Below, piece by piece: positions 56,328-64,000 of a stretch of 64,000 bases of DNA. The number at the start of each line of letters is the position of its first letter. Position 1 is the first letter of the stretch. The notes beneath the pieces are model-generated. The model was not told the origin of the DNA. It was given only the letters and a program-made list of their open reading frames with translations, and ran no database searches. Origin of the DNA: Calditrichia bacterium. Lineage in GTDB: Bacteria > Calditrichota > Calditrichia > RBG-13-44-9 > J075. Position numbers and translations under genes: made by a program. The stretch spans positions 1 to 64,000 of the forward strand of contig JANQQU010000077.1 of assembly GCA_028284905.1 (NCBI GenBank), written 5' to 3'.

Positions 56328-56347
56328 AATCGATCGTGATCTCTATT

Positions 56348-56397
56348 AATCAGCTTTATCATCCCATTACAGGGCATGGTAAAGCTGATTTTTTTTA
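56348..56397 (+). terminator. Rho-independent terminator of the ALDH gene
   Basis: An 11-bp perfect stem (AATCAGCTTTA, 56348-56358, with TAAAGCTGATT, 56380-56390) followed by T8. Confidence 0.88.
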
Positions 56398-56730
56398 TCC
56401 CGTTTTTTTTTTTACGAATGTGATATTTGTCAACGCGAGTAGATTGCACAGTCCGTGTATTGGTATACCGAATTAGTTATATTTAGATAAGTTTTAAACA
56501 CTAAGTTCAATATAAATAAGAATTTTTATTTTCGTTTTGATCCTCAAATTCCACATTTTCTGTTTCGAAGTTTTCACCACGAAATTTTTCGGCTTATTGG
56601 CATCTTTATCCAATTAGCCCGACCGCCATTATCCCTTATTCAATTAAAAATACGCTTTTAAGATGATAGATCATCCAACCAGTAAAAAACAACCGATTAT
56701 AACAACGGGAGGAAACTTCAGAAATACCTG

Positions 56731-56746
56731 ATCTCTTTCGGATAGT
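56731..56746 (+). repeat. Left 16-bp inverted repeat (ATCTCTTTCGGATAGT)
   Basis: Perfect reverse complement of 57290-57305. Lies 48 bases before the CPPxC start codon. No target-site duplication flanks the pair. Confidence 0.9.
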
Positions 56747-56764
56747 ATGGGCTTACACACAATG

Positions 56765-56784
56765 ATATCTTTGCAAAAAGATAT
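56765..56784 (+). promoter_or_regulatory. Hairpin abutting the ribosome-binding site
   Basis: ATATCTTT (56765-56772) and AAAGATAT (56777-56784) form a perfect 8-bp stem with a GCAA loop. The GGAGGG ribosome-binding site begins at the next base. It could act as a 5' stabiliser or limit ribosome access. Confidence 0.5.
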
Positions 56785-56794
56785 GGAGGGCTTT

Positions 56795-57247
56795 ATGAGA
56801 GCTATTAAAACGATTGGGTATATTTCGACTATTTTATTAATTAGTTTTGGACTGATGGCATTTAGCGAATCGAAAGCTTCGCCTCAGAAAGACTCAGAAT
56901 CTGCGATGTTTAACGGGCAGGAAGACCATCACATCACCCTGCAGGATGCATTGCATCTCATCAGCAATTTCCGGAAGGATAATCCTTCCGAAAAACCGGT
57001 CGGCGGCTTTTTTGGCCGCGACGCGATTCTGAACATATTATCTCAGGAAGAAGCCGTCGGCATCCGATATTACTACGCGAAAGACGATGAAGGAACACCG
57101 ATGTTGATACTGGTAGGGGTTAACGCCCAGGGTGAAGATATGCTGGATGGCGAATTGGCTGAGAGATCATTCTTGTGTCCACCGTTTTGTGCACCGGATG
57201 CACTGATCCACAATATGGCCGGACAAGAGAAGATTGCAGAAAGATGA
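56795..57247 (+). CDS. Small secreted protein with CPPxC tail, uncharacterised family
   Basis: 150 residues from ATG 56795, chosen because GGAGGG precedes it and the signal peptide then starts cleanly ('TIGYISTILLISFGLMAFSE'). The mature part reads 'HHITLQDALHLISNFRK', 'FFGRDAILNILSQEEAVGIR', 'YYYAKDDEGTPMLILVGVN' and ends near 'RSFLCPPFCAPDALIH'. I recall similar small proteins of unknown function in Bacteroidota, with ITLxxA at the start, GIRxYY in the middle and CPPxC at the end. The two Cys could form a disulfide or bind metal. Flanked by 16-bp inverted repeats. Confidence 0.75.
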   Translation: MRAIKTIGYISTILLISFGLMAFSESKASPQKDSESAMFNGQEDHHITLQDALHLISNFRKDNPSEKPVGGFFGRDAILNILSQEEAVGIRYYYAKDDEGTPMLILVGVNAQGEDMLDGELAERSFLCPPFCAPDALIHNMAGQEKIAER

Positions 57248-57289
57248 GTTTGCACAAACATTATTACTATCTAAATAATTTAAATTAAC

Positions 57290-57305
57290 ACTATCCGAAA
57301 GAGAT
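57290..57305 (-). repeat. Right 16-bp inverted repeat
   Basis: ACTATCCGAAAGAGAT, perfect inverse of 56731-56746. It ends 28 bases before the -35 box of the next gene's promoter. Confidence 0.9.
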
Positions 57306-57333
57306 ATTATTTCTGTTAATTTATACAAACAAT

Positions 57334-57362
57334 TTGAAATGGGTGGTATTTATTGATATAAT
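57334..57362 (+). promoter_or_regulatory. Strong sigma-70-type promoter for the 7TM gene
   Basis: TTGAAA (57334-57339), exactly 17 bases, then TATAAT (57357-57362) with an extended -10 (TGA before it). It is the best match to consensus that I found in the window. The predicted leader is about 70 bases. Confidence 0.75.
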
Positions 57363-57441
57363 AAATACTACCTTTTCGAAATCATGAGAGACAGAGCATC
57401 GGAGACTTTAGTATTTAACTGACAAGACAAGGATTTTCGCA

Positions 57442-58089
57442 ATGAACTGGACCATGGTTGTAGCAGTAACTTCCGGTTTGTCTTCGATTCTGGTAGTGAT
57501 TTTCGCAGCATTTCTCTACAAACACTTTAGCGCAGAGATAAAAGTTCTCTTTTATATGCTTGCATTCACAGGCCTGATCGATGCTATCTCGTTTCTTAAC
57601 TGGTTATCGGACATATCCATTGAAACTGTTTGGATATCCCACATCATTACTTTATTACATTACTGTACGTTTATGTGGATTTTTAGTGTTTGGTCCGAGA
57701 ATTTGAATGTAAAAAAGGCAAAACGTTGGAGTATCCTTGCATTTGTCCTTTTCTGGGCGCTTGCAAAGCTCACACTGGAAGATTTTTCCAAATACGACGA
57801 CATCACTTCCCCAATCGCTTCTGTAATTTTGATGTTGGTTGCCGCATCTATCATCTATTCCCGCAGCTTAATATCCGAAGTCAATCTTTTTCAGGATACC
57901 CGTTTCCTGATCAGCACCGGCGCGATGATTTATTTCGCCGGGAATCTGGTGCTATCCATTATGGTGAACAAGATGATCGACACCATTTCCATCGAAATGA
58001 CAACGATGCTTTGGACACTTTCCTGGACGTTGACATTTATCGCTAATTTGCTTTATGCAAAAGGGTTTTTATGTCAGCGGGCGGCTTAG
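57442..58089 (+). CDS. Seven-helix membrane protein, putative sensor subunit
   Basis: 215 residues made almost only of seven membrane helices ('TSGLSSILVVIFAAFLY', 'FYMLAFTGLIDAISFLNW', 'WISHIITLLHYCTFMWIF', 'WSILAFVLFWALAKL', 'ASVILMLVAASIIY', 'STGAMIYFAGNLVLSIMV', 'LSWTLTFIANLLYAKGF'). No named family is recognised; the shape recalls 7TM sensor domains normally fused to kinases. It overlaps the hybrid kinase gene by 19 bases, so it is probably the detached input module of that kinase. AAGGA eight bases upstream. Confidence 0.75.
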   Translation: MNWTMVVAVTSGLSSILVVIFAAFLYKHFSAEIKVLFYMLAFTGLIDAISFLNWLSDISIETVWISHIITLLHYCTFMWIFSVWSENLNVKKAKRWSILAFVLFWALAKLTLEDFSKYDDITSPIASVILMLVAASIIYSRSLISEVNLFQDTRFLISTGAMIYFAGNLVLSIMVNKMIDTISIEMTTMLWTLSWTLTFIANLLYAKGFLCQRAA

Positions 58090-60104
58090 ACATTGTCTGG
58101 GGATTTATTATCGGCACCCTCGGTTTTCTGGCATTGGCCGGGGCCTTTATATTTGCCATCGTCCGTAATCAGAAGCGACAGCTGGCGGCTGAGCGGGAAA
58201 AAATGGAAGTTATCCAGCAAAGCGCCGAAAAATATGCCAACCTCTTCAATAATGTTTCCGATATCGTGTTTATTCATGACCTGGATGGCATCATTTTGCA
58301 GGTCAACGAAACCGTTACCCGCGAGCTAGATTTTCCGGCCGGGGACCTCGTTGGCAAACCAATTCACAGTTTTATCCCGCCGCAGTACATGCGTTACCTG
58401 GCAACGTATCTGAAAAGCATTCGCAGAACCGGTAATTTTACCGGCTACGTGCCATTGACTGCCCAAAACGGCGAGCGGAAAATATTTGAATGCCGCAATT
58501 CCATTGTTCAGGAAGAAGGCACCGCAATAGCAGTTCGCGGGATTGCCAGAAATGTCACCGAGCAGCAAGATGCCAAAAGAAGATTGATCGACAGTGAAGA
58601 ACGCTACCGGCGATTTTTCGAGGAGGATTTAACCGGGGATTTTATTGCCTCTCCGGATGGTAAAATTCTTGCCTGCAATGCGGCGTTTGCGCGTATCTTT
58701 GGATTTGAGTCGATAGAAGAAGCGGAATCCTATAGTTTTGTTTCCCTTTATGAAGATCTGCCGGCATACGATGCTTACATCCGCAGCGTAAAAAACCGCC
58801 GGAAGCTGACCTACCATGCTGCCAAACTGCGCCGCAAGGATAATCAGCCGGTTTATGTTGTGGAGAACCTCATCGGTGAGTTTGATGCCAATGAGGAGCT
58901 CCTTCAAATTCGCGGTTATATATTCGATGACACCAATCGCAAGCAGCTGGAAGCACAGTTTTTGCAAGCCCAGAAGATGCAGGGCATCGGGACTCTCGCC
59001 GGAGGCATCGCTCATGATTTCAACAACATTCTCAGCATTATCATGGGCCACATTTCCATCTTAAATCAGGGCCTTGCCAGCGAACAGCCCATTGATGGCA
59101 GCGTAGATGCCATCGAACAGGCAGTGAAACGCGGTGCCAGCCTGGTAGAGCAAATTCTTACTTTTGCCCGTAAAACAGACATCATATTTCAGGCTCTGGA
59201 CATCAATAAAATTGTCCATGAGTTATATACGCTGCTTTCCGGCACATTGCCGAAAAACGTCACTTTTTCTATGGATCTTTACCCAAAGCTGCCATTTGTA
59301 ATGGCGGACCAAACCCAGCTCCATCAGGCCTTGCTGAACTTGTGTGTGAATGCCCGGGATGCCATGCCCGAGGGGGGCAGAATCACAGTTTCTACCCGGC
59401 ATATTCCCGGCAATACCCTGCAAACGCGCTTCCCGGAAGCAAAAGAAGATGGGTATATTCTGCTTAGTGTTAGCGATACTGGCACCGGCATGGATCAACG
59501 TACGCTGGATCGCCTTTTTGAACCGTTTTTTACCACAAAATCCCGCGGTCAGGGTACCGGGCTCGGCCTGGCGGTTGTTTACGGCGTAATTAGCAGTCAC
59601 GACGGTCTTATCGACGTTCAGAGCAGCCCCGGCAAGGGCACTACATTTGAGCTCTTTTTCCCTTGTTCGGATCTGCCAGTTCAAAAGAATGCACGTTCCT
59701 TAACCCAGCAAGGATTAAAAGGTAAAGAAACCATTCTGATAGTCGAAGATGAGGATATGCTGGTAGACCTGATGAAAAAGGTGCTGCTGGCCAATGACTA
59801 CAAAATTCTCGTTGCCCGCGATGGCGTGGAAGCGGTTGACGTTTTCAGGCAAAACCAGGATGAGATCGATTTAGTATTTTCTGACTCCGGATTACCACGC
59901 CAGAGTGGTTGGGAGGCATTTCAGGAAATGCGGGAAATTCGATCGGATATTATCGGAGTGTTTACCAGCGGCTATTTTGAGCCGGGTTTGAAAAAAACCA
60001 TGACGGCGAATGGCATTAAAGATTTTTTACAAAAACCGTATTCGCCGGTGAAGGCAGTACGGGTCATTCGGGAAATCCTCGACCGGGAGATTGTTAAGTC
60101 CTAA
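58071..60104 (+). CDS. PAS-containing hybrid sensor histidine kinase
   Basis: 677 residues. One N-terminal membrane helix ('WGFIIGTLGFLALAGAFIF'), two PAS domains (about 48-165 and 180-295), HisKA with H-box 'LAGGIAHDFNNILSIIMG', HATPase ('SDTGTGMDQ', 'GQGTGLGLAVVYGVISSHDG') and a C-terminal receiver ('ILIVEDEDMLVDLMKK', phospho-Asp in 'LVFSDSGLPRQSG', Lys in 'FLQKPYS'). No DNA-binding output. The ATG lies inside the 7TM gene, with AAAGGG six bases upstream. The next kinase follows after 192 bases. Confidence 0.93.
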   Translation: MSAGGLDIVWGFIIGTLGFLALAGAFIFAIVRNQKRQLAAEREKMEVIQQSAEKYANLFNNVSDIVFIHDLDGIILQVNETVTRELDFPAGDLVGKPIHSFIPPQYMRYLATYLKSIRRTGNFTGYVPLTAQNGERKIFECRNSIVQEEGTAIAVRGIARNVTEQQDAKRRLIDSEERYRRFFEEDLTGDFIASPDGKILACNAAFARIFGFESIEEAESYSFVSLYEDLPAYDAYIRSVKNRRKLTYHAAKLRRKDNQPVYVVENLIGEFDANEELLQIRGYIFDDTNRKQLEAQFLQAQKMQGIGTLAGGIAHDFNNILSIIMGHISILNQGLASEQPIDGSVDAIEQAVKRGASLVEQILTFARKTDIIFQALDINKIVHELYTLLSGTLPKNVTFSMDLYPKLPFVMADQTQLHQALLNLCVNARDAMPEGGRITVSTRHIPGNTLQTRFPEAKEDGYILLSVSDTGTGMDQRTLDRLFEPFFTTKSRGQGTGLGLAVVYGVISSHDGLIDVQSSPGKGTTFELFFPCSDLPVQKNARSLTQQGLKGKETILIVEDEDMLVDLMKKVLLANDYKILVARDGVEAVDVFRQNQDEIDLVFSDSGLPRQSGWEAFQEMREIRSDIIGVFTSGYFEPGLKKTMTANGIKDFLQKPYSPVKAVRVIREILDREIVKS

Positions 60105-60245
60105 AAGTTAGTTCCGCGCACGAATCGTCCTCCTCAGGATTATGAATTATGCCTGCAGAGAAGGTCTAACAAGTTCATTATTATATTTTTAATTTCCGAT
60201 TTTGATATTTTGACACATCGACAATAATTTGCAGTGTGTATGTTT

Positions 60246-60262
60246 GCCCCTTCGGGCTTTTT
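60246..60262 (+). terminator. Weak terminator candidate between the two kinases
   Basis: GCCC-CTTC-GGGC followed by TTTTTAT. The stem is only four base pairs, so it may be partial or non-functional. Confidence 0.3.
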
Positions 60263-60296
60263 ATAAAAATAATCGTTCCAAAAACCGGGCCGGCTT

Positions 60297-63200
60297 ATGA
60301 ACGACTCCAAAAAACGCAAATCCACGCTTGTTGAGATGGTAAAAACCATTACCAAATCGACAAACCGCAGTAAAGACAACCAAATAGATATCCGTCATCT
60401 GGAAAAAGAATTGCAGAAGAGTGCCGAGCAGTTCAAGGCGCTGTTTAATTATTCTAATGACGGCATCTTCATGTTAAATCCCCGCAAAAGAGTGTTCACC
60501 GACGTCAACGACCGAGCCTGCAGTATGCTCGGATATGAGCGCAAGGATTTGCTGGAGTTGGACCCTGGTGATATTTTTTCCGGCCAGGGAGAAAAGTTTG
60601 ATAAGTTCCTCTCCGTGGTTTTTGACCAGGGATATGGCTGGACCGATGAACTCACCTGCGCCACCCGCTACGGCGCTGCCCTTCCCACAGAAATTACCGC
60701 CTGGCCGATCGAGCGGGATAATAGCAAGCAATTGCTGATGTTCGTGCATGACATCACCAAGCGCATGCGTACCGAAGAAGCACTGCGTGAATCCGAGCAA
60801 AAATTCCGTATGCTCATCGAGAACATGCAGGAAGGCGTTATGATTGTCGATAATGACGATCGCATTCAATTCGTCAACAGCCGCATTTGTAAATTGCTCG
60901 GATTTAGTGAAGAAGAACTGGTCGGGCAAATTGGCTATAAAAAGCTTTTCAACGAAAAGAACCGCAAAATTATCCGCAAAAAGAATCGCCTCCGCACCAA
61001 GAAAATTGCCGATCAATACGAGATCGAAATGTGCAAGAAGAATGGGGAACCGAATTGGGTGCAAATTAGCGGTGTCCCGATTAGCGATCAAAATGGCACC
61101 GTTTCCGGCTCGTTTGGGATTATCGCTGATATCAGCACCCGCAAACAAGCCGAGGCAGATCTGAAAAGCGCCCATGAAGAATTGGAAAAGCGTGTTGAGG
61201 AACGAACCGCAGAATTGCTAAAGTCCAATGAAACGCTTCAGAAAGAGATAAACGAGCGGCGGGTTATTGAAGAAGAACGGCAAAAATTTGTATCCCTGGT
61301 GGAAAAAAGCAATGACGTCATTACCATGGCCTCTCCCGATGGCAAGCTGATTTATGTCAATGAATATGGCATGTCCATCCTCGGTTTAAAAAATCAAGAT
61401 GAAGTCCGCAGCAAAATGCTTAAGGAGTGCCACCCGGAATCTGTGCATGGTTTTCTGCAGAAAGAGCTGCTCCCCCAGGTCTTAAAAAAAGGACTTTGGG
61501 AAGGAGAACTACCGCTTCAGAATTTTCGTACCCGCGAACATACGCCCACCCTGCTCAATGCAATGGCGATCCGCCACACCAACACCGGGGAAATTATCGC
61601 CCTGGCCACCATCGCAAGGGACATTAAGGAGCGTAAACGCGCGGAAGAAGATCTGCAGCGCGCGAAAGGGGATCTGGAAACCCGCGTGGAGGAACGCACC
61701 GCCGAGCTCTCCCAGGCAAACCAGGTATTGATGGAACAGATCATTGAACGCCAGTGGGCAGAAGAGCAACTGCAGGAATCCGAGAATAAGTTCCGGCTGC
61801 TTTTTAACAGTGGTAACGATGCGGTATTTGTTTATCATCCCCAGAATGATGGAGAGCCGACCCAATTTATCGAAGTAAACGACATCCTCTGCAATAAACT
61901 CGGCTATGCCCGCGAAGAGCTACTGCGCCTCTCTCTGCGCTCGATTTCCCTCGGATATGATGAAACCGAGAATCGCACCCGGCTGGAAAAACTAATGCTC
62001 GACCGACATATTCTTTACGAAGATATGTTCTTGACAAAAACCGGCGGTATTATCCCGGTGGAGATTAGTGCGCACCTTTTTGAATTCAACGAAAAGCCGA
62101 CGGTCATGGCAATCGCGCGTGATATTACCGCTCGTAAACGGGCCGAGGAGCAGATCCGCGAGCAGGCGGCATTGCTGGATAAAGCGCAGGATGCCATTCT
62201 GGTTTGCGACCTGAACGATTACGTCATCTACTGGAATAAAAGTGCCGAGCGCCTCTACGGTTGGAAGACTGAAGAAGCAATTGGGAATAATGCATTTGAG
62301 TTGCTCTTTAACCGCAATTCGACCCAATTCATCGCTTCCCGCCGTTCCGTTCTGGAGAATAAGGAGTGGCAGGGAGAGCTGCACCAGGTGACGAAAGAAG
62401 GCCGGGAAATTATGGTCGAAAGTCGCTGGACGCTCGTTCATGATAAACATGGCGAAGCGAAATCCATCCTGGTAGTTAACACCGATATTACCGAAAAGAA
62501 AAAAATTGAAGCACAGTTTCTGCGGGCACAGAGAATGGAAAGTATCGGGGCCCTCGCGGGCGGAATTGCCCATGATCTTAATAATGTTCTCGCACCGATT
62601 TTAACCGCGGTGCAAATTCTGCAGGTGCGCCTGGAAGATGAAGATAAAAGTCAGCGCATCCTCAATACGATTGAGTCCAATGTGAAGCGGGGTGCGGATA
62701 TGGTGAAGCAAATCCTCACCTTTGCCCGCGGCGTGGAAGGGGAACGAATTCCTCTGCAAATTCAGCATCTCGTTCATGAGCTGGAAAAGATTATTCAGGA
62801 GACTTTCCCGAAGTCAATTAAAATTGATATGAATGTGCAGCAGGATCTCTGGCCGGTTTCCGGCGATGCGACGCAGCTCCACCAGGTTATGTTAAATCTT
62901 TGTGTGAACGCGCGGGATGCAATGGTTCATGGCGGTCAGCTCAATATTTCTGTTCAGAATGTCCTCATCGATGAAGATTATGCACGCTTATACCTGGAAG
63001 CGAATCTCGGGCATTACGTACTCATTAAAGTTACCGATACCGGGGTTGGCATTCCTTCCAGCATCATCAATAAAATTTTTGAGCCCTTCTTTACGACGAA
63101 AGAACCTGGTAAAGGCACCGGCCTGGGATTGTCCACTGTCATCGCTATCGTGAAAAGCCATGGTGGTTTTGTCAATGTCACCAGTGACAAACAGGAAGGT

Positions 63201-63659
63201 ACCGTTTTCGAGGTTTACCTACCTGCTCTCGGCGAAGCAGAGAAAACCACCGAAGCGGCGCCGGAAGGCGGCCTGCTTTATGGCAAGGGAGAGCTGATTC
63301 TCGTCGTGGATGACGAAACCTCTATTCTGGAAATTACCCGGGAAACCCTGGAGACCTATGGCTATAGCGTCATCGTCGCAAATAACGGCGCCGAGGCAAT
63401 GGAAATTTATGAAGAACATCAGGATGCCATCGAAGTGGTAATTACCGACATGATGATGCCGGTGATGGACGGGGCAGCGACTGTGAAAGCTATGCGGGAG
63501 TTGGATCCGGAGGCAAAAATCATTGCTTCCAGCGGCTACATGGAAGATACCAAGATTGCCGAACTGGTTGGCAATAGTGTGAATGCTTTTTTACATAAGC
63601 CATACACTGCGGAAAAGATTCTCGATGTGCTACACCAGATTTTACATAATCGACTGTAG
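60297..63659 (+). CDS. Multi-PAS hybrid sensor histidine kinase
   Basis: 1120 residues, no signal peptide or membrane helix, so cytoplasmic. Five PAS/PAC units (about 45-160, 165-285, 325-450, 490-610, 620-735), the third and fourth preceded by similar coiled coils ('RVEERTAELLKSNETLQKEI', 'RVEERTAELSQANQVLMEQI'). Then HisKA ('LAGGIAHDLNNVLAPI'), HATPase ('TDTGVGIPSSI', 'GKGTGLGLSTVIAIVKSHGG') and a receiver ('LVVDDETSILE', phospho-Asp in 'VVITDMMMPVMDG', Lys in 'FLHKPYT'). It has no output domain and must signal through a partner elsewhere. The ribosome-binding site is weak. Confidence 0.93.
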   Translation: MNDSKKRKSTLVEMVKTITKSTNRSKDNQIDIRHLEKELQKSAEQFKALFNYSNDGIFMLNPRKRVFTDVNDRACSMLGYERKDLLELDPGDIFSGQGEKFDKFLSVVFDQGYGWTDELTCATRYGAALPTEITAWPIERDNSKQLLMFVHDITKRMRTEEALRESEQKFRMLIENMQEGVMIVDNDDRIQFVNSRICKLLGFSEEELVGQIGYKKLFNEKNRKIIRKKNRLRTKKIADQYEIEMCKKNGEPNWVQISGVPISDQNGTVSGSFGIIADISTRKQAEADLKSAHEELEKRVEERTAELLKSNETLQKEINERRVIEEERQKFVSLVEKSNDVITMASPDGKLIYVNEYGMSILGLKNQDEVRSKMLKECHPESVHGFLQKELLPQVLKKGLWEGELPLQNFRTREHTPTLLNAMAIRHTNTGEIIALATIARDIKERKRAEEDLQRAKGDLETRVEERTAELSQANQVLMEQIIERQWAEEQLQESENKFRLLFNSGNDAVFVYHPQNDGEPTQFIEVNDILCNKLGYAREELLRLSLRSISLGYDETENRTRLEKLMLDRHILYEDMFLTKTGGIIPVEISAHLFEFNEKPTVMAIARDITARKRAEEQIREQAALLDKAQDAILVCDLNDYVIYWNKSAERLYGWKTEEAIGNNAFELLFNRNSTQFIASRRSVLENKEWQGELHQVTKEGREIMVESRWTLVHDKHGEAKSILVVNTDITEKKKIEAQFLRAQRMESIGALAGGIAHDLNNVLAPILTAVQILQVRLEDEDKSQRILNTIESNVKRGADMVKQILTFARGVEGERIPLQIQHLVHELEKIIQETFPKSIKIDMNVQQDLWPVSGDATQLHQVMLNLCVNARDAMVHGGQLNISVQNVLIDEDYARLYLEANLGHYVLIKVTDTGVGIPSSIINKIFEPFFTTKEPGKGTGLGLSTVIAIVKSHGGFVNVTSDKQEGTVFEVYLPALGEAEKTTEAAPEGGLLYGKGELILVVDDETSILEITRETLETYGYSVIVANNGAEAMEIYEEHQDAIEVVITDMMMPVMDGAATVKAMRELDPEAKIIASSGYMEDTKIAELVGNSVNAFLHKPYTAEKILDVLHQILHNRL

Positions 63660-63733
63660 AATGTTCAATTTCCAATATTCAATTTCCAATTTAAAATCTG
63701 GGTAGTGTTAATATGTATGCTAATTTTTTTATC

Positions 63734-63821
63734 TGTCATTGCGAGGCGCCTTTTGCCGAAGCAATCTCTATGGTGAATGCAACAAGGAGATCGCTTCGGC
63801 AAAAGGCGCCTCGCGATGACA
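63734..63821. repeat. Palindromic element of 88 bp
   Basis: Arms 63734-63768 and 63787-63821 are 35-bp inverted repeats with two mismatches, containing GGCGCCTTTTGCCGAAGC. A half-related copy lies at 39539-39575. Confidence 0.85.
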
Positions 63822-63954
63822 AGAGCTAATAGCATTACTTCTTTAACAATTCCAAATTTCGAAGTTAAGCATGAGCGTTCATTTTATAGAGTATTTCCAT
63901 TCATTCTGAGTTTGTCGAAGGGTGAAATATCATTGAGTAAAATCGACATTTTAT

Positions 63955-63992
63955 AAAAAAGCCGCGCATGGTAAAACCTGCGCGGCTTTTTT
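63955..63992. terminator. Bidirectional Rho-independent terminator
   Basis: Perfect 14-bp stem (AAAAAAGCCGCGCA with TGCGCGGCTTTTTT) and a ten-base loop, about 300 bases past the kinase stop. It probably also serves a gene just beyond the window. Confidence 0.88.
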
Positions 63993-64000
63993 ATTGGTAA

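Larger units (their letters stand above)
56328..56794. other. A+T-rich regulatory stretch before the CPPxC gene
   Basis: About 470 bases. It contains the ALDH terminator (56348-56397), the left 16-bp inverted repeat (56731-56746) and a hairpin touching the next ribosome-binding site (56765-56784). Markedly richer in A+T than its neighbours. No coding frame of note. Confidence 0.7.
63660..64000. other. Gene-free right end with repeats and a terminator
   Basis: About 340 bases. It contains the 63734-63821 palindrome, a CATTCTGAGTTTGTCGAAGG word (63901-63920) of a dispersed type seen in many FCB genomes, and a terminator at 63955-63992. No coding frame. Confidence 0.7.

Noticed and set aside
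56731-57305. Transposable element with 16-bp terminal repeats
   Set aside because: The only gene inside is the CPPxC protein, and the flanking bases (CCTG and ATTAT) are not duplicated.

Overview
The window is about 64 kb of chromosome at roughly 48-50% G+C by eye. It most likely comes from a Gram-negative bacterium of the FCB superphylum, of Calditrichota or KSB1 type. The support is two secreted proteins ending in the 'QNFPNPFNP...' C-terminal sorting domain of type IX secretion, outer-membrane and secreted beta-propeller proteins, a two-component sensor with an extracellular propeller, a homodimeric glycyl-tRNA synthetase, and many palindromic intergenic repeats. No rRNA, tRNA, CRISPR array, transposase or phage gene was seen. 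The phylum call is inference from protein style, not from a marker tree.

Layout. 0-6.3 kb, minus strand: an outer-membrane protein, ssb, then an apparent operon rsmA-mgtE-recO-glyQS. 6.4-9 kb, plus strand: an AbgT-family transporter and a VOC protein. 9-19 kb, minus strand: a CHASE2 adenylate cyclase joined by a TAATG overlap to an AddA-like helicase-nuclease, a 63-residue protein, and a 1179-residue KAP NTPase with an N-terminal peptidoglycan-binding-like domain. 19.2-22.8 kb, plus strand: an ECF sigma factor, a membrane protein that may be its RseB-like partner, and a secreted serine hydrolase. The 15-23 kb segment lies between two copies of a palindromic repeat of about 180 bp. 23.2-36.9 kb, mostly minus strand: an envelope and secretion block (DUF983, alpha/beta hydrolase, propeller hybrid kinase, ASPIC/UnbV protein, 7TM-AraC regulator, M50 protease, BNR-repeat protein). 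37-44.3 kb: pyrF-pyrE, an MBL hydrolase, patatin, M14 peptidase, a TrpF-like protein lacking the usual Cys, a nucleotidyltransferase and TatD. 44.6-49.3 kb: a FeeM-like N-acyltransferase, a PLP decarboxylase, a secreted HExxH protein and a ThiF/E1-like enzyme, possibly a small-molecule conjugation locus. 49.6-52.5 kb: purF-folB-folK-deoxynucleoside kinase. 52.5-56.3 kb: a possible phosphopantetheinyl-transferase remnant, a small membrane protein, a GAF/HD-GYP protein and an ALDH7 dehydrogenase. 56.7-63.7 kb: a signalling block with a small secreted CPPxC protein between 16-bp inverted repeats, a 7TM protein behind a very good promoter, and two PAS-rich hybrid kinases with no DNA-binding output nearby.

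The best candidates for something undescribed are (1) the CPPxC protein, 7TM protein and hybrid kinase cassette with its paired 16-bp sites, (2) the KAP NTPase whose predicted topology puts a peptidoglycan-binding-like domain in the cytoplasm, and (3) the FeeM, decarboxylase, HExxH and ThiF neighbourhood. All assignments come from reading the sequence. No database search was run.
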